A DNA stretch of 37,863 nucleotides from Clostridia bacterium (GTDB lineage: Bacteria; Bacillota; Clostridia; TANB77; CAG-508). Shown piece by piece: positions 25,067 through 33,227 of the stretch (positions within the stretch are counted from its first letter, which is position 1; the number at the start of each line of letters is the position of its first letter). The stretch spans positions 1-37,863 of the forward strand of contig JAAWKD010000022.1 in NCBI GenBank assembly GCA_022797215.1. Reading direction: 5' to 3'. The position numbers and the translations under genes were made by a program. The notes under the pieces were generated by a model. That model made no database searches and was not told the DNA's origin. It saw only the letters and a program-made list of their open reading frames with translations.

Positions 25067-26066
25067 ATACTATATACCATATCTTATTATTCTCAAAATA
25101 ATGATTTAATTCTTTTCTAAAAAACTCTTCTCCCTCTTTCCTAATATCTGTTTGATACATATACTTACCTTTTCCTCTTCCTGTCATTTTACTTTTATTA
25201 AATATCTCTATACTATTTTGAAATGCTTCTTTATTAATTGCATCATGTACATAACTATATGTCATAAAAATCACTTCAAAAAATATCTTTTCTTTCGCTT
25301 TTGGGCTTAAATTTTGTTGTAAGTATACAATTAATTCATGATATAGCTCTCTCCAATTTTCTAAAAAGATAACAGGTGCAATTAGTATTCCCACTTCATA
25401 ATCTGCCTCTACTAATTTGTTAATTGCTTCTACTCTCTCTTTTAATCTTGAAGTTCCAAACTCCACATGATTAATAATATATTCAGGATTCACGCTCATT
25501 CTAATAATCACTTTATGTCTATGGTCCAATGGCAATAAATCATCTACATAAGCAAATTTTGTTGGAAAGGTTAGTTTTCCCTTTTCAGTATCTTTAAAAT
25601 TTTCTATTGTCCAAACTAAGTTGTTTGTTATCGTATTTTCCAATACCAAATCACTATTACTTCCGATTTCAAAAGTTAATTCTTTGTCTGATTTATTTGC
25701 TGTTTTGATAATTTTTTCTAGCATTTCTTCTCTGTTTACAAATAGTCTCATATAGGCACATTTATTATAATGGCATACTAAGTAACAATACATACAACTA
25801 GCAATACAACCTGAAGAAGTATATGGTACTAAATAGTCAGATACTTTGTGATTTTCTACAAATTTATGTGTTTTCCTTGTACCAATAATTAAATTTTTCT
25901 TCATTTTCAAAAATTCTGAATTTTCCTTTTTTCTCATTTCTTCTATATTGTTATGATTTTCAATCTGGATTTTAGGAACATCCTTATATTTTTCTAATAA
26001 CTTTTTTCCTAACTCATAATTTTCTATATCTTTTTCAAAATAAATAGCAGTTGGTTTAAATATCAT
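25065..26066 (-). CDS. Spore photoproduct lyase-like radical SAM protein
   Basis: 333 aa, the length of SplB. The 4Fe-4S motif is C87, C91 and C94 (GCIASCMYCYLV). Remaining blocks align in order with SplB as I recall it: RLFVN, FEIGSNSDLV, KFAYVDDLL, RMSVNPEYIINHVEFGTS, IAPV and the C-terminal GKGKYMYQ. The residue matching the SplB catalytic H-donor Cys (about C141, in a FEAACTSD block) is Ser136 here, so true spore-photoproduct repair is doubtful. The start at 26066 (MIFKPTAIYF) is chosen for GGGAGG 7 bases upstream. Transcribed alone after a terminator. Confidence 0.85.
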   Translation of the reverse strand: MIFKPTAIYFEKDIENYELGKKLLEKYKDVPKIQIENHNNIEEMRKKENSEFLKMKKNLIIGTRKTHKFVENHKVSDYLVPYTSSGCIASCMYCYLVCHYNKCAYMRLFVNREEMLEKIIKTANKSDKELTFEIGSNSDLVLENTITNNLVWTIENFKDTEKGKLTFPTKFAYVDDLLPLDHRHKVIIRMSVNPEYIINHVEFGTSRLKERVEAINKLVEADYEVGILIAPVIFLENWRELYHELIVYLQQNLSPKAKEKIFFEVIFMTYSYVHDAINKEAFQNSIEIFNKSKMTGRGKGKYMYQTDIRKEGEEFFRKELNHYFENNKIWYIV

Positions 26067-26133
26067 TTCTTTCCCTCCCATTTTTATTTTTACCATCATG
26101 AGTAATTTTTATCCATTCCAGATTTTTCTAAAA

Positions 26134-26171
26134 TAAAAAAACAGTAGATTTTTAAATTTTCTACTGTTTTT
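26134..26171 (-). terminator. Terminator after the Ppx/GppA-like gene
   Basis: AAAACAGTAGA and TCTACTGTTTT form an 11-bp stem, followed by a T-run on the minus strand. It ends the 26.2-32.2 kb gene run before the radical SAM gene. Confidence 0.8.
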
Positions 26172-26178
26172 AACCATA

Positions 26179-27063
26179 TCATTTTCCTATAAGTCCATAC
26201 ACCATAGCAATGTTAGTTGGCACTACATATTTTGCTCCAACCTCTTCTGCTACTACTAATACAAAAGCACACATCGCTCTTGTAGCATACCACCAATTCG
26301 GATCACTTACTCTATTTTTTATTTCTTCTAAGGAAATAGCTTTGTAATATCTTTGTGTTTCACTTTTTCTCGTTTCTATATCCATCATAATAGGGGCTGT
26401 TTCATCACTATATAAAGTATTTTTTTCATACTTAATACCAGAATTTCTTGCAAATTTTTCATGACCTCCACCTGCTAATATCAATATATCTGCTTTTTCT
26501 TTTGGCAAATTTAATCTCTCTCTTATATAACTCTTTACAGTTTCTAAATCTGTTGTTGCATACTCCTCTGCCAAATCTGGAAATTCTTGCATGATATCCA
26601 TAACACCTATGTTAGTATTAACATTTTCCTTAATTTCATTATCATAAATTGCAATTTCAGTAGAACCTCCTCCACCAATAAATACACAAACTTTTCCTTT
26701 AACAAATCTAGTCGTGCCAAAAACAGTTAATTGATTTTCTTCTTGTTGTGAAATAATCTGAAATTGATATCCTGTTTCTCTTTCAAACCTGCTTAGAAAT
26801 TCACTTTTTTCCGCTTCTTGTAATTCTCTAAAAATACTAGTTCCACATATAAAGATATCTTGTACTTTAGTTTTCACTTCATTAACACTATAGATTAACT
26901 CTTGCACATCTTCTTCTCTTAATTTTCCATCTTCCATATAATGTTTTTTAAATTGTATCGTTTTTTCGTCTATCCTTTTAACTGTATTTCCATCATATTG
27001 GTCAATTTTTGTACATGTTGACCCAACTTCTACTATTATTTGGTTTTCTTTTTCCTTCACCAT
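26179..27063 (-). CDS. Ppx/GppA-family phosphatase-like protein
   Basis: 294 aa. Actin-like ASKHA fold: phosphate-1 loop VEVGSTCTKIDQ near the start, ICGTSIFRELQEA, phosphate-2 loop FIGGGGSTEIAIY, and adenosine-side LAGGGHEKFA. The family hydrolyses polyphosphate or pppGpp, but this protein has only the core length, without the HD extension of long Ppx. Substrate cannot be told. The start at 27063 (MVKEKENQ) has GGAGAG 9 bases upstream; an ATG 9 bases earlier overlaps that site. It overlaps the end of the broken upstream gene. Confidence 0.8.
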   Translation of the reverse strand: MVKEKENQIIVEVGSTCTKIDQYDGNTVKRIDEKTIQFKKHYMEDGKLREEDVQELIYSVNEVKTKVQDIFICGTSIFRELQEAEKSEFLSRFERETGYQFQIISQQEENQLTVFGTTRFVKGKVCVFIGGGGSTEIAIYDNEIKENVNTNIGVMDIMQEFPDLAEEYATTDLETVKSYIRERLNLPKEKADILILAGGGHEKFARNSGIKYEKNTLYSDETAPIMMDIETRKSETQRYYKAISLEEIKNRVSDPNWWYATRAMCAFVLVVAEEVGAKYVVPTNIAMVYGLIGK

Positions 27064-27068
27064 TATTT

Positions 27069-27522
27069 TCATCTCTCCAATTCTCTTAATCCTTTTACTC
27101 TTGCTACATTAAATCCAAGACATTCAGCCATTTGCATGGTTATTTCATCATCAAAATGCATACAAGTAATTTTGCTTCTTTCATTTTGACTAAATATTCT
27201 TTTTAATTCTTCTATACTTATATGTGCTGGTGTATCATATCTTATAGCCTCTATTAGAAACTTTTCATATTCACTTGGAGCTACTAATTGAAATGTATTT
27301 GATTCATTTTCCGTAATCGTCAAAAGTTGTTCTAATTTTTCTTTCTCAGGATATAGGATAGTAGGTTTAATCCCTTTTACATATTTGCAAAATAGATTCT
27401 CCACAGTCAATTAGTAATAACCTTTTTCCTTGCTCTTCTTTATAATATGCTGCATTATTTCCAAATTCTGCATTAAAACAAAAACCATTCCCTATAAAAT
27501 CTATTGTCTGCTTTTTCTCCAT
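27069..27522 (-). pseudogene. Metallo-beta-lactamase-fold hydrolase, internally deleted and frameshifted
   Basis: The start at 27522 gives a 51-codon frame, MEKKQTIDFIGNGFCFNAEF to LLLIDCGESIL, the N-terminal beta-sandwich of ribonuclease Z-like MBL proteins; it stops at 27367. A second frame, shifted by one and open from about 27410 to 27069, gives GIKPTILYPEKEKLEQLL and later ITCMHFDDEITMQMAECLG, the C-terminal part. The segment that should contain HxHxDH, the metal-binding motif, is missing between them. So both a deletion and a frame change are present and catalysis is not expected. It sits between the UDG-family gene and the Ppx-like gene. Confidence 0.75.
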
Positions 27523-27537
27523 TTCTTACTCCTCACC

Positions 27538-28188
27538 TCAAAAATTTTCTTGCATAATATATTTAATATCTTCTATGGATTTATCTATATTAAATCTTCC
27601 ATTTCCAATAGGATAATATACAGAATAAAACTTATACTCTTTGCCATTTATGTCTTTGGTAAACAATTGCTTTCTACACTGTGAAACAGATATCTTTTGT
27701 TTTAGTACAATAGAACTTACTTGATTTCCAAATAGAATAACCACTTTAGGATTAATCATTTCTATTTCTTGCTCTAATAAGTCTAAATATTCTTCATAAA
27801 CACTATTTGGTATTACTCTTGCATCTACTTGTGTGCATTTTCCAAGATTGGTAATAAAATACTGATGTTTTTCTACCTCTTCATAAACTTGTTTTGCAAA
27901 TTCTTCTGTCCAATCAGTTGGTTTATATTCTTTTATCTTTTTATAAATTCCTTCATCCATTAGTTCTAATTGATAAAATAAATCCCATATGTTTTTAGTA
28001 CCAATCCATGGAGATTTTATTCCCTTCCATTCTTTAGAAGATGCAATATTCCTTCCTGTTGGATTCATAAAAACAAAACAGATATTAGGATTTTTTGCAC
28101 ATCCTCCGTTATATATAGAATCTAATTCTTTTGCTCCATACTTTTTTTGCAATTTATCATACTTTACTTTTAAGTCCTCTAATTTCAT
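27538..28188 (-). CDS. Uracil-DNA glycosylase superfamily protein
   Basis: 216 aa. Motif 1 region FVFMNPTGRN (38-47), the NLGKC block (114-118), the strand VVILFGNQV (149-157) and the YYPIGNGR end motif (191-198) match the UDG-like fold of families 4-6 and related proteins. The catalytic Asp of classical GQDPYH is not present in the same form, so exact substrate is uncertain. The ATG lies just after the def stop codon with GAAGGAT ahead, so it is likely co-translated with def. Confidence 0.8.
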   Translation of the reverse strand: MKLEDLKVKYDKLQKKYGAKELDSIYNGGCAKNPNICFVFMNPTGRNIASSKEWKGIKSPWIGTKNIWDLFYQLELMDEGIYKKIKEYKPTDWTEEFAKQVYEEVEKHQYFITNLGKCTQVDARVIPNSVYEEYLDLLEQEIEMINPKVVILFGNQVSSIVLKQKISVSQCRKQLFTKDINGKEYKFYSVYYPIGNGRFNIDKSIEDIKYIMQENF

Positions 28189-28190
28189 TT

Positions 28191-28733
28191 TTATCCTTCT
28201 TCTTTTAACCTAAATTTATTTATCATTTCTTTTGTTGCAAATCTATTTTCGCCTGATACTTTTTCTAAAAATACAATGCCCTCTAAATGATCACATTCAT
28301 GCTGAATATCTCTTGCCGTAAAGCCCTTTACTTGCTTTACTATCTTTTCGCCTTGCTCGTTATAATAAGTTACTTCAATATAAGTATATCTCTCAACTTT
28401 CCCTCTAATAGAAGGTACACTTAAGCACCCTTCATATTCTATTGTTTTTTCTTCTGATAACTTTCTCCATGTTGGATTTATCATAACCGTTGTTGGTACT
28501 TCTTCACAATCTTTATAAAAACATTTTTCTTTATCTACTTGAATAATAGCAATTCTTTTATTTACTCCTACTTGTGGTGCTGCTATGCCAAATCCTTCTG
28601 TAAAGTTTAAGGTTTCTTTCATATCTTCAATTTGCTCTAATAGTTCTTTATCAATATTTTTTATATCAACTTCTTTACATTTCACAGCTAAAATAGGATC
28701 ACCTACTTCTCTTATTTTTAGAATTCTTCCCAT
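28191..28733 (-). CDS. def: Peptide deformylase
   Basis: 180 aa. Removes the formyl group from N-terminal fMet. The three motifs are GFGIAAPQVG (47-56), EGCLS with metal-ligand C103, and HECDH with H145, E146 and H149. Length fits the family. It acts just before Map, encoded in the ribosomal operon. Followed by the UDG-family gene with almost no gap. Confidence 0.96.
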   Translation of the reverse strand: MGRILKIREVGDPILAVKCKEVDIKNIDKELLEQIEDMKETLNFTEGFGIAAPQVGVNKRIAIIQVDKEKCFYKDCEEVPTTVMINPTWRKLSEEKTIEYEGCLSVPSIRGKVERYTYIEVTYYNEQGEKIVKQVKGFTARDIQHECDHLEGIVFLEKVSGENRFATKEMINKFRLKEEG

Positions 28734-28750
28734 AATAACTTACCTCCTTG

Positions 28751-29620
28751 TTATATCCATTCTTCTATAATCTCTTTAGAAATACTTAAATTTCCTTTTC
28801 CTACACCAATCTCTATATCTGGTTTTGGTGTTCCATGATAGTCACTTCCGCCACTTATATATAAATGATTTTCTTTTGCATATGCTACTAAAATATCCTT
28901 TTTGTCATCATCTGCTGATGATGGATGGAAACATTCTATTCCATCTAGCTCCGCCTCTCTTCTCAAATCCTCTATAAATTTCATTGTATCTGGTATTCTA
29001 TACTCAAAAGGATGTGCTAAAAAAGCTTTTCCTCCTGCTTTATGAATAATATCAATTACTTCTTTATATGAAGGTCTAAATTCTACATGGTTCATAAAAT
29101 AGCTACTTTCTGGGTTCGCTAAACCTTTTCTAAAAAATATTCCAAATGACTGCGTAAATTCCCCTAAAACCGAATGATTTTCTTTATGTTCCATTACTTC
29201 TTCATAAATCGCTCTTTCTACATATTCAGATGCAGTCTTAGGCTTTCTAATTTTACTTTCATCATAGACAAGTCCATGCTTATCACATATATCTAATAAC
29301 CTTTGATAACATATCATTTGTTGCTCTTTTAACTTTTCTTCAGAGTAGTACTTTTGACACCAGTTATCAATCACATCTGTATCTACATGATATGCCAATA
29401 TTTCAATATTCCTTTTTTGAAACACAGCATGTAATTCTGAGCCTTTGATAATCTTCCCACTAAAAAGGTTCTTTTGAAAAGCTTCATCTTGATACTGCTT
29501 ACAAGTATCATGATCTGTAATTGATATATACTCTAATTTTTTAGCTTCACACATTTTTAATACTTCTTCTACAGTTTTATCTCCATCTGAATATATAGTA
29601 TGCATATGAATATCTATCAT
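28751..29620 (-). CDS. PHP-domain phosphoesterase
   Basis: 289 aa. Metal-binding PHP motifs are visible: DIHMHTIYSDG at the start (H5, H7, D12), ITDHDT, then HAVFQ-type ELHAVF, AHPFEYR and GSDYHG near the end. The family includes YciV/RNase AM and 3',5'-nucleotide phosphatases acting on pAp or short oligoribonucleotides. The start at 29620 (MIDIHMHT) has AGGAAG upstream; the longer frame to 29653 overlaps the neighbouring gene. Confidence 0.85.
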   Translation of the reverse strand: MIDIHMHTIYSDGDKTVEEVLKMCEAKKLEYISITDHDTCKQYQDEAFQKNLFSGKIIKGSELHAVFQKRNIEILAYHVDTDVIDNWCQKYYSEEKLKEQQMICYQRLLDICDKHGLVYDESKIRKPKTASEYVERAIYEEVMEHKENHSVLGEFTQSFGIFFRKGLANPESSYFMNHVEFRPSYKEVIDIIHKAGGKAFLAHPFEYRIPDTMKFIEDLRREAELDGIECFHPSSADDDKKDILVAYAKENHLYISGGSDYHGTPKPDIEIGVGKGNLSISKEIIEEWI

Positions 29621-29640
29621 AATATTTCTTCCTTTCTTTA

Positions 29641-30630
29641 TCATTCTTGCCATTGATATAGGCTTAAATCTACTTTACCATTGATTACCTTAATTCCCTC
29701 TTTTTCTAGCTTCTGCTTTTGAACTCCTTTTCCACCAAATACAAAAGCCTCTGCAAGCTCTCCCTTGCTATTTAGCACTTTATAACAAGGATATTTATGT
29801 TCATCTGGATTTTTGTGAAGTATATTTCCGACTACCCTTGCTAGCCCTTTATTTCCTAAACTTTCTGCCACTTGTTTATACGTAACTACTTTCCCCTTTG
29901 GAATGGTAGTTAAATATTCATATACTCTTTTAGATAAACCATCTCTTGTCAAACCACACTTATTTCCAATGGATAAGTTATAACTATTATCTATTAAACT
30001 ATATATCTTCTTTGTATCTACTGTTTCATCTAACTTTATAGTTATCCAACTTTTTTTATTCATATGATACCCTGGAAAAATATTAGGCTGATTTAAAATA
30101 TCTTCTATCTTTTCTTTTTGGTATCTTAAATCTATTACTTCAACAACCTTATCTGATTCTAATCCTAATTTTCTTTCTGATAGGGTTAATAGGACTCCAT
30201 ACCATTTATCATTTTGTGTATTTCTCCATATAGCATTATCATCAAATTTTTCCCATAAAAATTCTAGCCCGTCTCCATACTTTTTCTTTATATATTGTAT
30301 CACTTCTTTTGCTTGCTTACTTTTAAAGGCTTCTTTACTAGTACATTTTTGAATAATATCCTCTATTACATTTCCATATTCTTGCTTTATACTTCCTATA
30401 AATTGTCCTGTAGATGTCTCAACATCTACCAAAGCAAACTCTTCCTCATTTTCTAAATCTGTTAATTTAGCATAGCTTTCTTTCTCTGAAATAACTACCT
30501 GAATTTCAAATTGATTGTTTTGTATCTTTGTTTGATAAATATATTTGCTCTTATCCTTTTTAAAACCATATTCTTCTAATAATGTGTTATTTATTTCTCT
30601 ATTTTTTAATTTACTTTCTAAGTTTCTCAT
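29641..30630 (-). CDS. YjbR/MmcQ domain fused to a methylguanine-DNA-methyltransferase-like domain
   Basis: 329 aa. The N-terminal part has an extra alpha/beta segment, then a YjbR/MmcQ-like region (about 105-225; WYGVLLTLSERKLGL, FPGYHMNKKSWITIKLD). The C-terminal 95 residues are the MGMT DNA-binding and active-site domain: IPKGKVVTYKQVAESLGNKG, ARVVGNILHKNP, and active-site PCYKVL with Cys282. The normal motif is PCHR; here His and Arg are Tyr and Lys. The acceptor Cys is retained, so alkyl transfer is possible but the activating His is lost. Ends about 20 bases before the PHP gene. Confidence 0.82.
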   Translation of the reverse strand: MRNLESKLKNREINNTLLEEYGFKKDKSKYIYQTKIQNNQFEIQVVISEKESYAKLTDLENEEEFALVDVETSTGQFIGSIKQEYGNVIEDIIQKCTSKEAFKSKQAKEVIQYIKKKYGDGLEFLWEKFDDNAIWRNTQNDKWYGVLLTLSERKLGLESDKVVEVIDLRYQKEKIEDILNQPNIFPGYHMNKKSWITIKLDETVDTKKIYSLIDNSYNLSIGNKCGLTRDGLSKRVYEYLTTIPKGKVVTYKQVAESLGNKGLARVVGNILHKNPDEHKYPCYKVLNSKGELAEAFVFGGKGVQKQKLEKEGIKVINGKVDLSLYQWQE

Positions 30631-30656
30631 TTATCTTCCATCCAATACTCTGCTTT

Positions 30657-30995
30657 CTATTTCCATATTCTTTCACAATTTTTTCTTTCTTTCTCTTTAA
30701 AAGCCTTAAAAACATCTATATCATTCATATTAGCAATACTAAGTAGATAAATAAAACAATCTGCAAGTTCTTCTTCTACACTAGTATCATATTTTTTAGC
30801 AACATCTAAATATCCTTTTGTATTTTTTCTAATTGCTTTTGCCAATTCTCCTAGCTCCTCCAGAAATAACATCATTTCTCTCTCAATCGTAACATCGTCA
30901 AACTTTCTATCTTTTTTCATATCTTTAATATATTGTTGAATTTCTGCTACACTGCTATTTTCATTTAACATCTCTAATTTTTCTTTTAATTCCAT
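30657..30995 (-). CDS. MazG-like nucleotide pyrophosphohydrolase
   Basis: 112 aa, single-domain. The catalytic EExxE (46-50, EELGE) and ExxD (76-79, ELAD) metal motifs are present, followed by FIYLLSIANMNDIDV and KEKERKN. Such proteins hydrolyse (d)NTPs to the monophosphate and clean the nucleotide pool. GAGGT lies ahead of ATG. Between the cupin and the YjbR-MGMT gene. Confidence 0.88.
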   Translation of the reverse strand: MELKEKLEMLNENSSVAEIQQYIKDMKKDRKFDDVTIEREMMLFLEELGELAKAIRKNTKGYLDVAKKYDTSVEEELADCFIYLLSIANMNDIDVFKAFKEKERKNCERIWK

Positions 30996-31044
30996 ATCTT
31001 ACCTCTAATTTTTATTCTTGTATTATTCTATGTTGTTCTAGATA

Positions 31045-31356
31045 TCAAGCTGGTGTACATGGCATAACAATGTTGCAATTTGCCTCCCAGAAATATGTTT
31101 CTCCTTTATCAATTAAAATAACATCACCTTTTTGAAAATGGATTGTCTCTTCTTTCTTATTTAGAGTTCCATTTCCTTCTACTACATAAATTAACTCTTT
31201 ACACTCTTCATTCATGCAATATCCTTTATCTGGATATCTTCCTTTTATTACTGCTGTTGCACAATTAATGTCTTTATCATCTAATGGATATTCCCAAACA
31301 GTACATTTATCACTATTATTAAACTTCTCTACTTCATTTAGTTTCACTAATTTCAT
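31045..31356 (-). CDS. Small single-domain cupin protein
   Basis: 103 aa. Conserved cupin barrel: ELIYVVEGNGTLNKKEETIHFQ and GDVILIDKGETYFWEA. The usual metal-binding His pair is mostly replaced (Cys and Glu instead: MNEECKELIYVVEG), so metal chemistry is uncertain. Substrate unknown. Part of the same minus-strand run. Confidence 0.8.
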   Translation of the reverse strand: MKLVKLNEVEKFNNSDKCTVWEYPLDDKDINCATAVIKGRYPDKGYCMNEECKELIYVVEGNGTLNKKEETIHFQKGDVILIDKGETYFWEANCNIVMPCTPA

Positions 31357-31369
31357 GTTTTAATCTCCT

Positions 31370-31537
31370 CTATTCTATATATCTAGTCTCTTCATTCCTA
31401 TCAATGATATTGTGAGCATGTTGCATTTCTTCTGGTGTATATAGTACTACTTTATGCTTTTCATAATTTAATTCTTTTGGAAATCCCTGCTCTCTTGTTA
31501 TTTGCAAGGTATCATTTGTTTCTATATATGATCCCAT
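31370..31537 (-). CDS. Small hypothetical protein (55 aa)
   Basis: It starts MGSYIETNDTLQITREQGFP and ends with a DRNEETRYIE tail. AGAAGGAAGG lies about 10 bases upstream of ATG, and codon use fits the neighbours. The polished ends with a short middle suggest an internally shortened version of a longer conserved protein, but I cannot confirm a family. It is followed 13 bases later by the cupin gene. Confidence 0.55.
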   Translation of the reverse strand: MGSYIETNDTLQITREQGFPKELNYEKHKVVLYTPEEMQHAHNIIDRNEETRYIE

Positions 31538-31565
31538 AATCTTATTCCCTTCCTTCTTTGTATTA

Positions 31566-32246
31566 TTAATACCATCCGCCGTCTGCTTTAATGACTTCTG
31601 AATTTATAAAACTAGCATCTTCACTTGCTAAAAATGTTACTACTTTTGCAATCTCCTCTGGTTCTCCAAATCTCTTTACTAAAATTCTCTCCGTCTCCCC
31701 CTTCACAAAATCATCTGAAAGCTCTTTATTCATTTCTGTATTTACCCATCCTGGTGCAACACAATTCACTCTTACATAAGGCGCATATTCAACTGCTGAA
31801 TCATAAGTCAAGCTAATTAAGCCTGCTTTTGACGCATCATACTCTGCACTACTAGGGTAGTATGTATTGATGCCATTAGTACTAGAAATATTAACTATTA
31901 CTCCTCCTTTTTGTTGCATCATTTCTTTTCCCACTAATTTTGTTAAAACAAATGGCGCTATTAAATTGACATCTAAAGTTTTTTTCCAATCTTCAACAGT
32001 CTTCTCTTCAAATTCTTTTATCGCTTTGTTCACCATATTTTTTATCTCTATTTCATTTTCCAAATTTGCTTGAATAGCCAATACTTTTACATTATACATT
32101 TCTTCTATTTGTTGTTTTAATTCTTCTGCTTTTTCTCTACTATTAATATAATTGATTATAATGTCATACCCTTTTTTTGCAAATTCTCTTGCTATTGCTT
32201 TACCTATTCCTCTGGTACTACCTGTAATTAACGCCACCTTATTCAT
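31566..32246 (-). CDS. Short-chain dehydrogenase/reductase lacking the NNAG segment
   Basis: 226 aa, about 20 short of a typical FabG-like SDR. The Rossmann loop TGSTRGIG (8-15), N94 in LDVNL, S121/S122, and the Y136-x3-K140 catalytic pair are all present. Between F79 and E80 the strand with NNAG, which follows KEFG in relatives, is missing; the frame is preserved. This points to an in-frame deletion of about 18-22 codons. Fold stability and activity are doubtful. Strong ribosome binding site (GAGGAGAGG). Confidence 0.85.
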   Translation of the reverse strand: MNKVALITGSTRGIGKAIAREFAKKGYDIIINYINSREKAEELKQQIEEMYNVKVLAIQANLENEIEIKNMVNKAIKEFEEKTVEDWKKTLDVNLIAPFVLTKLVGKEMMQQKGGVIVNISSTNGINTYYPSSAEYDASKAGLISLTYDSAVEYAPYVRVNCVAPGWVNTEMNKELSDDFVKGETERILVKRFGEPEEIAKVVTFLASEDASFINSEVIKADGGWY

Positions 32247-32315
32247 AAATTTCTTCCTCTCCTCTCTTTATATTTCCTTCATTCTATCACAAAGCTTCTC
32301 TTTTTTAAATACCTT

Positions 32316-32344
32316 TTGACATTTTACGTAGTTTGTAGTATAAT
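32316..32344 (+). promoter_or_regulatory. Perfect consensus promoter of a 60-codon gene
   Basis: TTGACA (32316-32321), exact 17-base spacer, TATAAT (32339-32344). It is the best promoter in the window, and it points to the small plus-strand gene starting 31 bases downstream. Confidence 0.92.
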
Positions 32345-32374
32345 AAATTATCTTTTATAGAGGAGGGACATCTT

Positions 32375-32557
32375 ATGTCTACTGATTACGCTGTTCAAAT
32401 CAGAATGGCAAATCTCAACGCAGCTTTTTCCGGACTGGATGCAGGGTTTCTTTCCCAACTGAGCACTAAGGAGCTTCAGGATTTGCTGACCAAGGTTACC
32501 ATAGCTGAGTCCAATATCCGGCAGGAACTGAAAAACGTCAACAAGAAGCCGCATTAA
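32375..32557 (+). CDS. Small protein of unknown function (60 aa), autonomous unit
   Basis: It begins MSTDYAVQIRMANLNAAF and ends RQELKNVNKKPH; predicted to be two amphipathic helices (about 5-25 and 29-52), no cysteines, no signal peptide or membrane segment. GGAGGG lies 9 bases before ATG. It has its own consensus promoter and terminator and is the only plus-strand gene in the region. Codon use (many C/G third positions, CGG, CTG, GCC-type) differs from flanking AT-rich genes, so recent transfer is likely. I do not recognise a family; a small regulator or mobile-element cargo is possible. Confidence 0.75.
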   Translation: MSTDYAVQIRMANLNAAFSGLDAGFLSQLSTKELQDLLTKVTIAESNIRQELKNVNKKPH

Positions 32558-32591
32558 TTCCCTCAACAGCAATTGGTTCTATTGAGCCTTC

Positions 32592-32626
32592 AAAGGGATA
32601 TGTGCATTACTAGCACATATCCCTTT
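32592..32626 (+). terminator. Terminator of the 60-codon gene
   Basis: AAAGGGATATGTGC (32592-32605) pairs exactly with GCACATATCCCTTT (32613-32626) with a 7-base loop. The run after the stem is TTATATAT, not a pure T-run; still a strong hairpin. Confidence 0.75.
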
Positions 32627-32645
32627 GTTATATATGATATACCCT

Positions 32646-33227
32646 TTATATTTTTTTGATTATCTTGCAATTTCTTTTTGTATTTCCTTTTCCCATTATT
32701 GCTTCATAAATGTCTAATATCTCGTCCATAACAACTTTCTCTTCACATTGTAGATTAGAAAATAATAGTGGCGTATATATAACATCAAATAAAAATAAAT
32801 CGAAATTTAGCTCTCTAAATCCTACATTTTCATAAAAATTTTTTCTTTTCTGTCTCTCCATATTTTCCTTTTCATTTTTTCCTAAACCAATTTTTTCAAT
32901 TTCTATAAAGATACCTTTACTCTCTTTTTCTTCCTTGAATAAGAGTTTTAATGCTTTTGTTCCGAATTGCTGATTTCTATATTGTTTCAATATAGCTAAG
33001 TAATCTAAAACAATGTATCCATTTTCTCTAACTCGATTTATTGTCATAAATCCTACCATTTGACTTTGGTATACAATTTTTATAATTCTTACATAACCCT
33101 TTTTATATGCTCTTTTAATTTCTCTAATAGATTTTCGTTCTTCTTCTGGAAACATTTCTATATAATAAGGATATATTTCTTCTTTAAACTGTTCTATTGT
33201 TATATCTTCTAATTGCATATCTTCCAT
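32646..33227 (-). CDS. GNAT-family N-acetyltransferase
   Basis: 193 aa. The GNAT fold is visible: IIKIVYQSQMVGFMTINRV, central strand YIVLDYLAILKQYRNQQFGT, which gives the acetyl-CoA-binding Q/RxxGxG/A-like turn, then FYENVGF. A C-terminal extension of about 40 residues follows. Acceptor substrate unknown. It follows the plus-strand small gene convergently. Confidence 0.8.
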   Translation of the reverse strand: MEDMQLEDITIEQFKEEIYPYYIEMFPEEERKSIREIKRAYKKGYVRIIKIVYQSQMVGFMTINRVRENGYIVLDYLAILKQYRNQQFGTKALKLLFKEEKESKGIFIEIEKIGLGKNEKENMERQKRKNFYENVGFRELNFDLFLFDVIYTPLLFSNLQCEEKVVMDEILDIYEAIMGKGNTKRNCKIIKKI

